Position numbers and translations under genes: made by a program. A stretch of 33,020 nt of DNA from Rhodobiaceae bacterium (lineage in GTDB: Bacteria > Pseudomonadota > Alphaproteobacteria > RS24), in assembly GCA_018673175.1 (NCBI GenBank), contig JABHDF010000071.1, positions 1 through 33,020 of the forward strand. The letters are read 5' to 3'. Positions 24,611 to 32,180 of this stretch are shown one piece after another. The notes under the pieces were generated by a model. That model saw only the letters and a list, made by a program, of their open reading frames with translations. It did no database searches and was not told where the DNA came from. The stretch's first letter is position 1, and every line of letters starts with the position of its first letter.

Positions 24611-24876
24611 TTACTGAGCAGCCTGATTATGTCGACCCAACATAAAATGTCTAATCAAAGTGAGGCTTGAGTTCAGCCCGTTATATAGGTCCATTTGAGT
24701 GCTGTTGTGGTACAGAAGTTTTAAGATCGCCTTTTGGCCTGGCTCATAAATAAATACCAAAAACGCGAAAACCGGTGCAATAATCAATGCGCTCAACCCG
24801 GCATCAACCATTTGCCATTCCAGATAATTTGGAATAATTCGACAAGATCGATTTCGTCATAGTGTACTTCTGTCAT
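24611..24876 (-). pseudogene. Wzz-type chain-length determinant, frameshifted N-terminal fragment
   Basis: An excellent ribosome site (AAGGAGAGG, 24881-24889 on the plus axis) leads to an ATG at 24876 and a 27-codon frame ending at 24793. Its EIDLVELFQIIWNGKW is the N-terminal signature of Wzz co-polymerases and parallels EIDLKELIVTLWEGKL of the intact Wzz at 32181. A one-base deletion near 24800 then shifts the frame. Restoring it gives KWLIAGLSALIIAPVFAF, a good first membrane helix, continuing to a stop at 24611. The total would be about 88 residues against roughly 300 or more for a Wzz; the periplasmic domain and second helix are missing. The downstream 66-codon frame (from 24811) might be expressed alone, but most likely this is a relic. 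Confidence 0.75.
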
Positions 24877-24933
24877 AAAGCCTCTCCTTACCGTATTTTG
24901 TTATATGCTAGTGAAACACTAAAATGAACGTTG

Positions 24934-24964
24934 ATTATTGATATTTTTAATTATTGATATTTTT
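24934..24964. repeat. 15-bp direct repeat, two copies, 16-bp period
   Basis: ATTATTGATATTTTT occurs at 24934-24948 and again at 24950-24964. The pair lies between the 19-codon ORF and the Wzz fragment, in their common leader if they are cotranscribed. It could be a pair of regulator sites or simple AT-rich slippage. Confidence 0.6.
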
Positions 24965-24996
24965 TGGCTTTTTTGGATACGCCGAGGCGCGGGATA

Positions 24997-25056
24997 TTAA
25001 GTGATTACAAATAATCCGAACGCTGCATAGCCGATGAGTGAGAAGTAAATGTACAT
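24997..25056 (-). CDS. Candidate 19-residue hydrophobic peptide ORF
   Basis: The ATG at 25056 is preceded by GGAG with 5-nt spacing, and the frame encodes MYIYFSLIGYAAFGLFVIT followed by TAA. The peptide is uniformly hydrophobic, like a minimal membrane-spanning peptide. Its ribosome site lies in one arm of a perfect 7-bp hairpin. It reads toward the Wzz fragment and WecA gene, so it could be a leader peptide or an independent small membrane protein. No family is recognised, and with 19 codons chance cannot be excluded. Confidence 0.4.
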   Translation of the reverse strand: MYIYFSLIGYAAFGLFVIT

Positions 25057-25058
25057 GA

Positions 25059-25102
25059 TATCTCCATATTATATAGGAGATACCTTTCTATCGAATAGAA
25101 AG
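25059..25102 (-). promoter_or_regulatory. Tandem hairpins, one covering a ribosome site
   Basis: On the minus strand, CTTTCTAT-TCG-ATAGAAAG (25102-25084) is a perfect 8-bp hairpin. It is followed by TATCTCC-TATATAATAT-GGAGATA (25082-25059), a perfect 7-bp hairpin whose 3' arm contains the GGAG ribosome site of the 19-codon ORF. This geometry is that of a translation-control leader. The loop contains TATAAT, so the same bases could instead be a -10 promoter box. On the plus strand the first hairpin is followed by TTTTT (25103-25107) and could terminate transcription, though no plus-strand gene ends there. Confidence 0.5.
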
Positions 25103-25227
25103 TTTTTGCAAGTTAATTATGGTATATATCTATTTAGTAGGCACACAAATTTGTTAAGCGTTTTGTTGTTATGAGTTTTGGCTCTTTCATTTAATGCGGA
25201 TAAAGTTATCAAAAAAAGCGTTTGTAA

Positions 25228-25521
25228 ATGAGTAAGTTAGGCACTTATGCGGAACTTAGTGCAGTGTTGCATGCGATGAAAGAAGATATTGACTTAGGTA
25301 ACGATACCTCTGCTGAAAAAAATATACTTTCAGCTGTTGCTCAATTGCAAAATAACGAGCCCTGAGGCATGTTTGTGCAATCGAGCGAAATTAAAATGCA
25401 TCCACTTTGCGCTCAAATGCCTAATCCTAGCTTCTTTAGAGCTTTGAAAGAGCTTCTGGATGATGGCGCTATCAGCCTTCCGATGAATCGGAAAAAAGGG
25501 CTTTACCGACTAGGGGCCTAA
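25228..25521 (+). pseudogene. Small regulator-like gene interrupted by in-frame TGA
   Basis: An ATG at 25228 opens a 45-codon frame (MSKLGTYAELSAVLHAMKED...) ending in TGA at 25363-25365. The same frame continues after one codon (GGC) with an ATG at 25369 for 50 codons (MFVQSSEIKMHPLCAQMPNP...) to TAA at 25519. Because both parts share one frame, they read as one 97-codon gene with a premature stop. The second part, SFFRALKELLDDGAISLP then KKGLYRLG, looks like a recognition helix and wing of a winged-helix protein. Alternatives are two coupled small genes, TGA readthrough or a sequence error. Family not recognised; a regulator of the adjacent polysaccharide genes is plausible. Confidence 0.55.
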
Positions 25522-25590
25522 AGTGACTTAATTCTTGAGTGTCAATTTTTGACACTGACCTGTTCAAGCAAAAACGTTAAGTATGTTCAT

Positions 25591-26184
25591 ATGATTAAAA
25601 TAATAAATCGTTATCGTTTTAGTAAAGAAGTTTTTACAATAGTTTTCTCAAGCTATTGTATCTGCTTTTTGTTTGTAGAATTATTGATTTCACCTCTTCA
25701 ATTATTAGCTGGCTTGCCGCAAACGAGCTACGCATCTCTTATGTACCTGCCTCATGGTATCCGGGTTCTATCTGTATGGCTTTATAGAGAGAAGGCGGTT
25801 ATCCCACTATTTTTTTCGCATTTATTTATTTATGTCGTGTTCTGGCTTGAGGGGCTCACTGTCGCCGAAAATATAGCCATGGTCCTTGTAGGTACCCTTT
25901 GTGCGCCCTGGGCGTTTCTTTTCGTTGGCTGGATTGGCTTTGATGTATCGGTAAGAAATTCAAAAATCATGCATTGGCGTTCGATTTTATTAGTTGGTTT
26001 CCTTGCCTCAATTATCAACTCGCTTGGTAACTCATTTATTTTATCGCCACATATCGAACCATCCTTGCATCTACTCACAGCATCTACATATTTAATCGGC
26101 GATACTTTGGGTGTGTTCATTCTGCTCCTTATTTTATTATTTGGTTTCCGCCTGGCGCGGAAAATAAGTGTCTTTCACACCTAA
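25591..26184 (+). CDS. MASE1-like integral membrane protein, no output domain
   Basis: This 197-residue, very hydrophobic protein has about six membrane helices. The stretch YLPHGIRVLSVWLYREKAVIP and the end helix YLIGDTLGVFILLLIL resemble the MASE1 sensory membrane domain, which usually precedes a histidine kinase or GGDEF domain. Here the protein stops right after the last helix (RLARKISVFHT), so it would be a stand-alone sensor or channel-like module, or a truncated one. The ATG at 25591 is preferred; an in-frame TTG at 25549 would add 14 polar residues. The ribosome site is weak. It lies between the interrupted regulator gene and the NusG-like gene in AT-rich DNA. Confidence 0.6.
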   Translation: MIKIINRYRFSKEVFTIVFSSYCICFLFVELLISPLQLLAGLPQTSYASLMYLPHGIRVLSVWLYREKAVIPLFFSHLFIYVVFWLEGLTVAENIAMVLVGTLCAPWAFLFVGWIGFDVSVRNSKIMHWRSILLVGFLASIINSLGNSFILSPHIEPSLHLLTASTYLIGDTLGVFILLLILLFGFRLARKISVFHT

Positions 26185-26211
26185 AATGCAACTATCACTT
26201 AATATTTTATG

Positions 26212-26231
26212 GCCCATCTGAAGTGGGTTTT
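26212..26231 (+). terminator. Weak terminator-like hairpin after MASE1-like gene
   Basis: CCCAT (26213-26217) and GTGGG (26223-26227) can pair with one G-T wobble across a 5-nt loop, and TTTT follows at 26228-26231. It is 28 nt after the stop codon. The stem is short, so this is tentative. Confidence 0.25.
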
Positions 26232-26301
26232 GATTGAAGAAATACGTCAAGATAAAATCGTTAGTTGAAATAAGTGGTGAGAGTGGTTTAAAAAATAAGC
26301 C

Positions 26302-26808
26302 TTGTCGGCCAATTGGTATGCCGCACAGCTAAAAGCAAACGGCTTCTCAAAGTCTTTTGCAAATCTCGATCGCCAGGGTTTCCAGTCCTTCATGCCGCTT
26401 CGACGCGCAACGGTCAGACATGCCCGACAAGTGCGCGAAACCTTAAAACCTATTTTTCCGGGTTACCTCTTTAACCGCTTTGGCGAAAGCCATAGTGATT
26501 GGCGGAAGGTAAATGCTACAACAGGTGTGTCAAAGCTCATAAGTTTCGCGCAGAACCTGCTCGCGCCCGTGCCACAGGAGTTAATAGACAGCCTGAGGCT
26601 GCGCTGCGATCAAAAAAATATTTTATTACCGCTGACCGACTTGGCCGCGGGTGTCCGGGTTAAGGTATTATCAGGGGCATTTTGGGAGTTTAATGGTCAA
26701 GTCGAGACGCTACTTCAAGGTGATTGTACCCAGCTGTTATTGGAGTTTATGGGGCAAACTACGCGCGTTGATATATCGAAAATTGAGCCTGAAAGGTCTG
26801 AGATTTGA
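26302..26808 (+). CDS. NusG/RfaH-like transcription antitermination factor
   Basis: This 168-residue NusG paralogue would bind RNA polymerase and let it read through long polysaccharide operons. The N-terminal NGN domain starts with NWYAAQLKANG and holds LKPIFPGYLFNRF (about 48-60), a strong family motif. A KOW-type C-terminal domain begins near residue 114 (AAGVRVKVLSGAFWEFNGQVE). The start is a TTG at 26302: an in-frame TAA lies just 2 codons upstream and the protein already begins at the first beta strand. There is no good ribosome site, so expression may be low. No ops-like GGCGGTAG element was seen in the window, so its recruitment site is unknown. The likely targets are the genes from 27389 onward. 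Confidence 0.85.
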   Translation: MSANWYAAQLKANGFSKSFANLDRQGFQSFMPLRRATVRHARQVRETLKPIFPGYLFNRFGESHSDWRKVNATTGVSKLISFAQNLLAPVPQELIDSLRLRCDQKNILLPLTDLAAGVRVKVLSGAFWEFNGQVETLLQGDCTQLLLEFMGQTTRVDISKIEPERSEI

Positions 26809-26815
26809 AACGTTT

Positions 26816-27183
26816 TCATAGGCCACGACAAGCCTGACCGAATTCGCTAAATAGAGCTTTCCTAGTTTCTATGGCGAGCCTAAATAAGGGGTTTACATCC
26901 TTGATGTCGTCCCAAATGCCAATGGCGAGGATTAAACCTAAGGGCAAGATTGCAAGGCCAACTGTTTCAAGCTTAGGAAAGGCGGAGAACAAGCCGGAAA
27001 AATAGACAAATGCTATAATAGGCCCACCTAGAAGGGAAATTTGCCCGTTATTGGGGAGTTGCGTTCATCTGGCTCATCAATAAGTCCAAATTTGCTAGCA
27101 TAGAGCCTTATAAAATAGGCAATACCAATGACACTAATGACAGCTAACACGCCGAGATAGAGAAGTGACACAAGTTGAAACAT
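26816..27183 (-). pseudogene. WecA-family glycan-1-P transferase remnant
   Basis: From an ATG at 27183 the minus strand encodes a membrane helix and FGLIDEPDERN, the WecA N-terminal loop. A one-base deletion in the GGGG run at 27053-27056 (plus strand) shifts the frame, which then continues GQISLLGGPIIAF, another helix and IGIWDDIKDVNPLFRL, matching the DD metal motif, to a stop at 26816. Aligned to the intact copy at 23533-24600, it has only the first third: NAFNMIDGIDG, GDSG and HIHH are absent. It is therefore truncated regardless of the frameshift. It lies tail-to-tail with the NusG-like gene (8 nt apart) and on the strand opposite to the export genes. Confidence 0.85.
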
Positions 27184-27369
27184 TAAACTCTGACTTTGGG
27201 AATTTTAAAGTCCTTATTGCCTAGACCGGAGATTGCAAGCGTCAAAAACTGACATGCTTTTTAAACAAATGTGAAAAGAACTTACGAAAATGTAGGGTTT
27301 TCCAGTAAAAAGCGGCATTAAAGTATCAAATTTATATTTATTTTATTTGTTTTTATGTAACAATCCTCG

Positions 27370-27387
27370 GATTAACCTAATTTAATC
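27370..27387. promoter_or_regulatory. Inverted repeat just upstream of secreted-protein gene
   Basis: GATTAA (27370-27375) and TTAATC (27382-27387) are inverted around 6 nt and end 1 nt before the ATG at 27389, where a ribosome site would normally lie. No purine-rich ribosome site is visible. The repeat may be an operator or just AT-rich sequence. Confidence 0.35.
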
Positions 27388-27388
27388 A

Positions 27389-28090
27389 ATGCGCAGGCAA
27401 ATTCAGGCTTCTATTTTGAGTAAATACTTACTTGTTTTGGTTTTATCAATTATTTCCTTTGGCCAGATGTCTGGGCTTGCGGCTGGTCCAATTGCCAGAG
27501 GTAATGTGGGACTTCGCCCTATCATCCAGCATTTCAACGAGGTCGAAGGCAATAAAGAGTATTTTTTAGCAAACCCTCAAGATTTTGAAGACGGCCCGGT
27601 TGCCGAGTTTTTCAGTCTTGTTGACCTAGATGGAGTCACCGAAAAATTACTTGGGCTGGATTCTCTAGAACGATTGGAGGATGAAAACCTTCAAAGATTT
27701 AAATTGGCGATAAGAGAGACGTTTCGGAGGTATCTCTATGAATGGCTGTTGAGTGATTTAGAAATGCAGCTCTCGGTTTCCCCGAAGTCTCTCAAAGGCG
27801 TTCCGAAAGAAACCCTCACAGATGAGTATGAATTGCCGGTAAAGTTGGAGATACGCGGTTTGCCGGATGTAACCCTATATTTTAAGGCCAGAGGTAAAAG
27901 CGAAGACTTAAAAATCCGTGATGTTGGGTTTTTATTTACAAGTTATGCCTCATTAAAGGGGCATCGGCTTTCAAATAGAGAACCGGAAAAAAAACTGAAG
28001 AAAATAATAGAGGTGCTCAAACAAAAAAATGATAATTTTTGGTCAGAAAAGCCCTTGGCTGATAGTCCAAACATATTAGTGAGCCAGTGA
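27389..28090 (+). CDS. Secreted protein of unknown function in polysaccharide locus
   Basis: This 233-residue protein has a signal peptide (basic start, hydrophobic core at about 12-30, probable cleavage near GLAAG). The mature part is helical and acidic, then has a region (VKLEIRGLPDVTLYFKARGKSEDLKIRDVGFLF in outline, about 152-184) that could pair as beta strands. The layout, a helical FRRYLYEWLL stretch then strands ending in an 'I.DV' segment, vaguely recalls MlaC/Ttg2D-type periplasmic lipid-binding proteins, but I do not assign it. The ATG at 27389 is the only sensible start (in-frame TAA two codons upstream) and lacks a ribosome site. Nine nt separate it from the Wzi gene, so they form an operon. 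Confidence 0.75.
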   Translation: MRRQIQASILSKYLLVLVLSIISFGQMSGLAAGPIARGNVGLRPIIQHFNEVEGNKEYFLANPQDFEDGPVAEFFSLVDLDGVTEKLLGLDSLERLEDENLQRFKLAIRETFRRYLYEWLLSDLEMQLSVSPKSLKGVPKETLTDEYELPVKLEIRGLPDVTLYFKARGKSEDLKIRDVGFLFTSYASLKGHRLSNREPEKKLKKIIEVLKQKNDNFWSEKPLADSPNILVSQ

Positions 28091-28099
28091 TCGAGAAAA

Positions 28100-29575
28100 A
28101 TGAATTTTAAAAACAAATTTAAGCGCTTTAGCGTTATTTTGGCGTGTCTTTTGGCCATGACTACCTCAAGCCAGGCTTTAAGTCTCTCAACAGGGTCGCA
28201 AAACTGGCTGCGCGCTGATCTCGAAGCGCTTTCGCGGTCTAAAATTATTAAGACCCCTATTTCTACCTGGCCTGTTTTTTGGCCAGCTATTGAAGCAGAT
28301 CTTAAAAATATTGAAATATCTTTGGTGCCACCCAAATTGCGCGCCGCTCTTGCTCGCGTAAAATTGGAAGCCACTAGGTCTCTTCAAGGGAATAATATTG
28401 CAAATCTCGATATCCGTCTCGCCTCAAAAACCACGCCATTAACTCAATTCGAACAAAACGCCTCTATTGGAGATAGATTGTCCCTGTCGCTAGAGAAGCA
28501 GTTCGGGAAATTTGAAGCTCATTTGCGACTTAATGCGGAAGATGATGACCGTTATACAACTATGGACGGATCCTATATTGGATATCGGTCGGCAAAAAAC
28601 TTCGTAGGTGTCGGAAAGATCAATCATTATTGGGGCAATGGTCAGGTGCAGTCCCTGGCAATGGGGAATACCGCGCCCCCAAGAAATGGGCTTTTCTGGC
28701 GCTCCGCATCTGCTTCATCATTTGAATTACCGATACTGCGACTATTAGGACCCTTTAGTTTATCAGCTTTTGCAGAAATATTAGATGATGAGAGACATAT
28801 CCCAGATGCAAGGCTTATTGGATTTTCTGCAAGCTTTAGGCCCTTTACTTGGGTTGAGCTAAGCGGACGCCGATTAATGCAATGGGGTGGCGAGGGCAGG
28901 CCCGAAACAGCTGATAATTTCATAGATCTGCTTATTGGCGGGCGAGACAATTGCTCAACGCCAGATTGTAAAAGCGACGAGCCTGGTAATCAAATCGGGG
29001 CTCTAGAAGTAAGTTTTGACATTCCTCAAATTAGCTCGTCGGTCTTCATTCAATATATTGGCGAAGATGAAGCCAATTATTTTCCTTCTCGGGGAGCCTT
29101 TCAATATGGCTTGAAACACGACATTGAAATCAAACAGAACTTATTGAGTTTTTTCGTTGAATATTCCGACACAGTCGTCGGCCGACGCAATGGCGATTTA
29201 ATGTTTAATACGCTTTATAATCACGGCATTTACAAATCCGGTTACAGATTTCATCAAATATCCTTGGGCGCGCCGACAGATAATGATAGCCGGCGCTTTT
29301 CTCTTGGTGGAAGTTCTGTATTACGCTCTGGCGACAGAATTCGTTTTTTAGTTGATAGCGCTGACTTGAACTATGAGAGCCTGGATGGCGTTCTCTCTGC
29401 CCATTCCTTAGCTCCAAATGGCGCGGAATATAGAGGCGTCGAGGCAGCTCTTAAAAAAAGCTATGGCAAATTTGATTTAGAATTTGAATTCTCTTATCGC
29501 AATGCAGTTGGTGGCGATATTTTTGGTCTGGATGAGGGCGGTGGGTTTTCTCTGGATTTCCAGAAATCATTTTGA
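28100..29575 (+). CDS. Capsule assembly Wzi-family outer-membrane protein
   Basis: This 491-residue outer-membrane beta-barrel-type protein has a signal peptide (cleavage near residue 26, SSQA-LS). The N-terminal SQNWLRADLEALSRSKIIKTPISTWPVFW pattern, read in outline, is typical of PF14052 (Wzi/CapsAssembly), as are the later HYWGNGQVQSLAMGN and the alternating hydrophobic strands. It ends in Phe (FQKSF), the usual signal for the BAM complex. Wzi of Escherichia coli and Klebsiella binds capsule at the cell surface and anchors it; here it would hold the polysaccharide exported by the next gene product. It starts 9 nt after the secreted-protein gene and is followed by 104 bp before the export gene. 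Confidence 0.86.
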   Translation: MNFKNKFKRFSVILACLLAMTTSSQALSLSTGSQNWLRADLEALSRSKIIKTPISTWPVFWPAIEADLKNIEISLVPPKLRAALARVKLEATRSLQGNNIANLDIRLASKTTPLTQFEQNASIGDRLSLSLEKQFGKFEAHLRLNAEDDDRYTTMDGSYIGYRSAKNFVGVGKINHYWGNGQVQSLAMGNTAPPRNGLFWRSASASSFELPILRLLGPFSLSAFAEILDDERHIPDARLIGFSASFRPFTWVELSGRRLMQWGGEGRPETADNFIDLLIGGRDNCSTPDCKSDEPGNQIGALEVSFDIPQISSSVFIQYIGEDEANYFPSRGAFQYGLKHDIEIKQNLLSFFVEYSDTVVGRRNGDLMFNTLYNHGIYKSGYRFHQISLGAPTDNDSRRFSLGGSSVLRSGDRIRFLVDSADLNYESLDGVLSAHSLAPNGAEYRGVEAALKKSYGKFDLEFEFSYRNAVGGDIFGLDEGGGFSLDFQKSF

Positions 29576-29679
29576 TTGGGAATATGATAAAATATTGACT
29601 TAATTGGGATAAACGGTAATTGTTGCCAATCTGAGAGAAATAGCTTGCGACAAATATTTTTGCAAAGCGAAAGATAAAT

Positions 29680-32169
29680 ATGAGACGTTTTTTAATAATT
29701 TCATTACTGGCTTATTTTAACTTTGCCTACACGCAAGTCTTGGCGCAAGGTCTGCCGGCTGGCGTAACGCCGAGTATGATCGAGCAGGTTAAGAAAATGT
29801 CACCTGCCCAGCAAAGAGCTCTCGCCAAGCAATATGGTGTTAATGTTGCCGCTATTCAGGGTGGTGGTGCAGCAGCATCAAAGGCCAGTGAAACGGCTGT
29901 GGGTCAAGTAAAGGCTCCTGAAAAGCAAGTTGTGTCGGCCCCAGTGAGGCAAAAATCATCGCGCATTTTCGGTGCAAATCTTTTTAGTCGCTCTGTCAGC
30001 ACATTTGCACCGGTCGATAATGCGCCTGTTCCAGATGATTACCGCATTGGGCCTGGGGACCAATTAGTCGTTCAGATTTTTGGCGGAGAAAACCAGACCC
30101 TTTATCTCGACGTGTCACGCAATGGGATTATTAATTTTCCAAACCTTGGGCCAATTAATCTCATGGGACTGAATTTCAGTGAGACACGCAAGCTTTTGCA
30201 AAAGAAAATATCTGAGGAATTTGTTGGCCTGAGCAGTGTCATAACGCTTGGCAATATGCGCGCAATTAACGTGTTTATGGCTGGCGAAATTGCCGTTCCG
30301 GGCGCTTATTCGATCTCTGCGCTATCAACCATTACGCAAGCTCTGTTTGCGGCGGGCGGGGTAAATGGCCTGGGTAGTCTTAGGGACATTCAGGTTAAGC
30401 GTAATAACAAGACTATCGCGCGCTTTGACCTTTATGATCTTCTGATGCGCGGTGATGCCAGCAAAGATATTCGCCTAAACTCGGGCGATGTTTTATTTGT
30501 GCCACCCCATGCTGGTCTTGTTGAGATCAGTGGCGCGGTTAAAAGGCCATTTATCTTTGAGTTTAAAAAAGGCGAAACTCTGAGTGATCTCGTTAAATTT
30601 GCCGGCGGCTTTAAAGAAAATGCCTTTAGCGCCACATTGCAATTGGAGCGTGTTGCCAAGCAAAATGCGCTGCCGAAAGTACTGACACTGGATTTTGGCA
30701 ACGAAAAAAATACGAAATTATCGCCTGGGGACCGAGTTCAGGTCCCAGAAAGCTCAGATTATTTGGATAATGCTATTGCCGTGCGCGGTTCAGTGGTGCG
30801 TCCCGGCAATTACCAATGGCGCAAAGACTTAAGAGTTTCAGATATTATTACCGGTGCGCGCTCTATGCTCCGGATTACAACTGATACGGGCTACGCGCTG
30901 ATCGTGCGCACGATAAATGAAAAGCTCGATATTGAAGTTCTTCAATTTGATTTGGGCGCTGTATTAACTGATCCGCTAAATGAAAATAATTTACTTCTCC
31001 AGCCAAGAGATGAGATCCTTATTTTTGATCTGCCGGATACTGATGCTCGCGATGACAAAGATGTTGATGGGCTCGAGGGCGAGGGTATTACCGATGCTGG
31101 TGGCGCAAAGCGCATGCGCCTCTTAGCTCCGGTCATCTCTAAATTGAACCGCCAAGCGCGTTTTTCTGAAAATGTGCAGACAGTTTCAATTAGTGGCGCT
31201 GTCAAAGCGTCAGGTACTTATCCGCTAACTAAAAATCTCGGAATTAACGGATTGGTTCAAGCGGCAGGCGGTTTTGAAGATTTTGCCTATCGCGAAAAAG
31301 CAGAATATCGAGAGCTGACACTTAATGGCGACGGCGAGATTAAGATCGATTATCGCAATATTGATCTTTCTGCGGGCAATAATGACCTACCATTAAAAAG
31401 CCGCGATCATTTGTTTGTGAGGTTTGTTTCAGATTGGAACCCAACTGATAGTTTTACAATCTCTGGCGAAATTCGTTTTCCCGGCACTTACTTGATTAAG
31501 GATGGGGAGACCCTCGCGAATGTCATAGAGCGTGCTGGCGGGTTCACGGATGAAGCGCATATTGATGCGGCTATTTTTACGCGGGTTTCTGTAAGAGAGA
31601 ATGAATTACGCCGCGCACGAGAGTTTTCAAGAAGCATTCAACAATCCTTCGCAGCATCGCTTTTGACCCAAGAAGACCAAAAGACAATGGATTTTGGTAT
31701 GCTGCAGCAAATCTCTACCGCAATCGCAAACCCCGAAGTCATGGGGCGCATGATTGTTGATTTAGACGGTATTTTAAAAGGTAAAAAAGGTGCAGATACG
31801 GTTCTTGTAGATGGTGACCAGCTTATTGTTCCGAAATTCAATGACACAATTTCAGTTATTGGGGAGGTGCAGCGCTCTGCTTCTCACAGCTTTAATAAAC
31901 GTCTTGATGTTGATGATTATATTTCTTTGGCGGCTGGTTTTACCGCGCGGGCGGATCGCGACAATGTCTATATTGTTAAAGCCGATGGTCGAGTTGTTGA
32001 ACCAAAAAGCGGGTTTCTCGGTCTTATTGGCAAAACAAAATTAGAGCCAAGCGATACGATTGTTGTGCCGATTAATGTTAAATACCGCGATACGCTGCCT
32101 CTATGGCGGGATGTAACGGCGATAATTTATCAAACCGTGATCTCTCTGGCCGCGCTGGCTGCGATTTAG
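29680..32169 (+). CDS. Polysaccharide export outer-membrane protein, Wza type, multi-SLBB
   Basis: This OPX-family exporter has 829 residues, far longer than Wza (about 380). A signal peptide covers residues 1-23. No lipobox Cys is seen at its end (LAQG). A Poly_export domain lies at about 117-190 (DDYRIGPGDQLVVQIFGG). Six SLBB-like repeats follow, starting near 197, 282, 366, 502, 592 and 724, each opening with a V/ISG-E/A-V..PG.Y-like strand; examples are VFMAGEIAVPGAYSI and FTISGEIRFPGTYLI. The C-terminus (LWRDVTAIIYQTVISLAALAAI in outline) is a hydrophobic helix suited to spanning the outer membrane, as in Wza. Extra SLBB repeats likely lengthen the periplasmic barrel to meet the Wzz protein encoded 11 nt downstream. 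Confidence 0.93.
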   Translation: MRRFLIISLLAYFNFAYTQVLAQGLPAGVTPSMIEQVKKMSPAQQRALAKQYGVNVAAIQGGGAAASKASETAVGQVKAPEKQVVSAPVRQKSSRIFGANLFSRSVSTFAPVDNAPVPDDYRIGPGDQLVVQIFGGENQTLYLDVSRNGIINFPNLGPINLMGLNFSETRKLLQKKISEEFVGLSSVITLGNMRAINVFMAGEIAVPGAYSISALSTITQALFAAGGVNGLGSLRDIQVKRNNKTIARFDLYDLLMRGDASKDIRLNSGDVLFVPPHAGLVEISGAVKRPFIFEFKKGETLSDLVKFAGGFKENAFSATLQLERVAKQNALPKVLTLDFGNEKNTKLSPGDRVQVPESSDYLDNAIAVRGSVVRPGNYQWRKDLRVSDIITGARSMLRITTDTGYALIVRTINEKLDIEVLQFDLGAVLTDPLNENNLLLQPRDEILIFDLPDTDARDDKDVDGLEGEGITDAGGAKRMRLLAPVISKLNRQARFSENVQTVSISGAVKASGTYPLTKNLGINGLVQAAGGFEDFAYREKAEYRELTLNGDGEIKIDYRNIDLSAGNNDLPLKSRDHLFVRFVSDWNPTDSFTISGEIRFPGTYLIKDGETLANVIERAGGFTDEAHIDAAIFTRVSVRENELRRAREFSRSIQQSFAASLLTQEDQKTMDFGMLQQISTAIANPEVMGRMIVDLDGILKGKKGADTVLVDGDQLIVPKFNDTISVIGEVQRSASHSFNKRLDVDDYISLAAGFTARADRDNVYIVKADGRVVEPKSGFLGLIGKTKLEPSDTIVVPINVKYRDTLPLWRDVTAIIYQTVISLAALAAI

Positions 32170-32180
32170 GGGTTTTTCTG

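Noticed and set aside
25084-25107. Plus-strand terminator
   Set aside because: The hairpin and T5 tract fit, but no plus-strand gene ends upstream; it is kept only as a possible element of the minus-strand leader.
27191-27200. TGACTTTGGG matching the reverse complement of the left-edge repeat
   Set aside because: A single 10-base match to any part of a 14-bp unit is expected about once by chance in 33 kb, and no second unit is adjacent.
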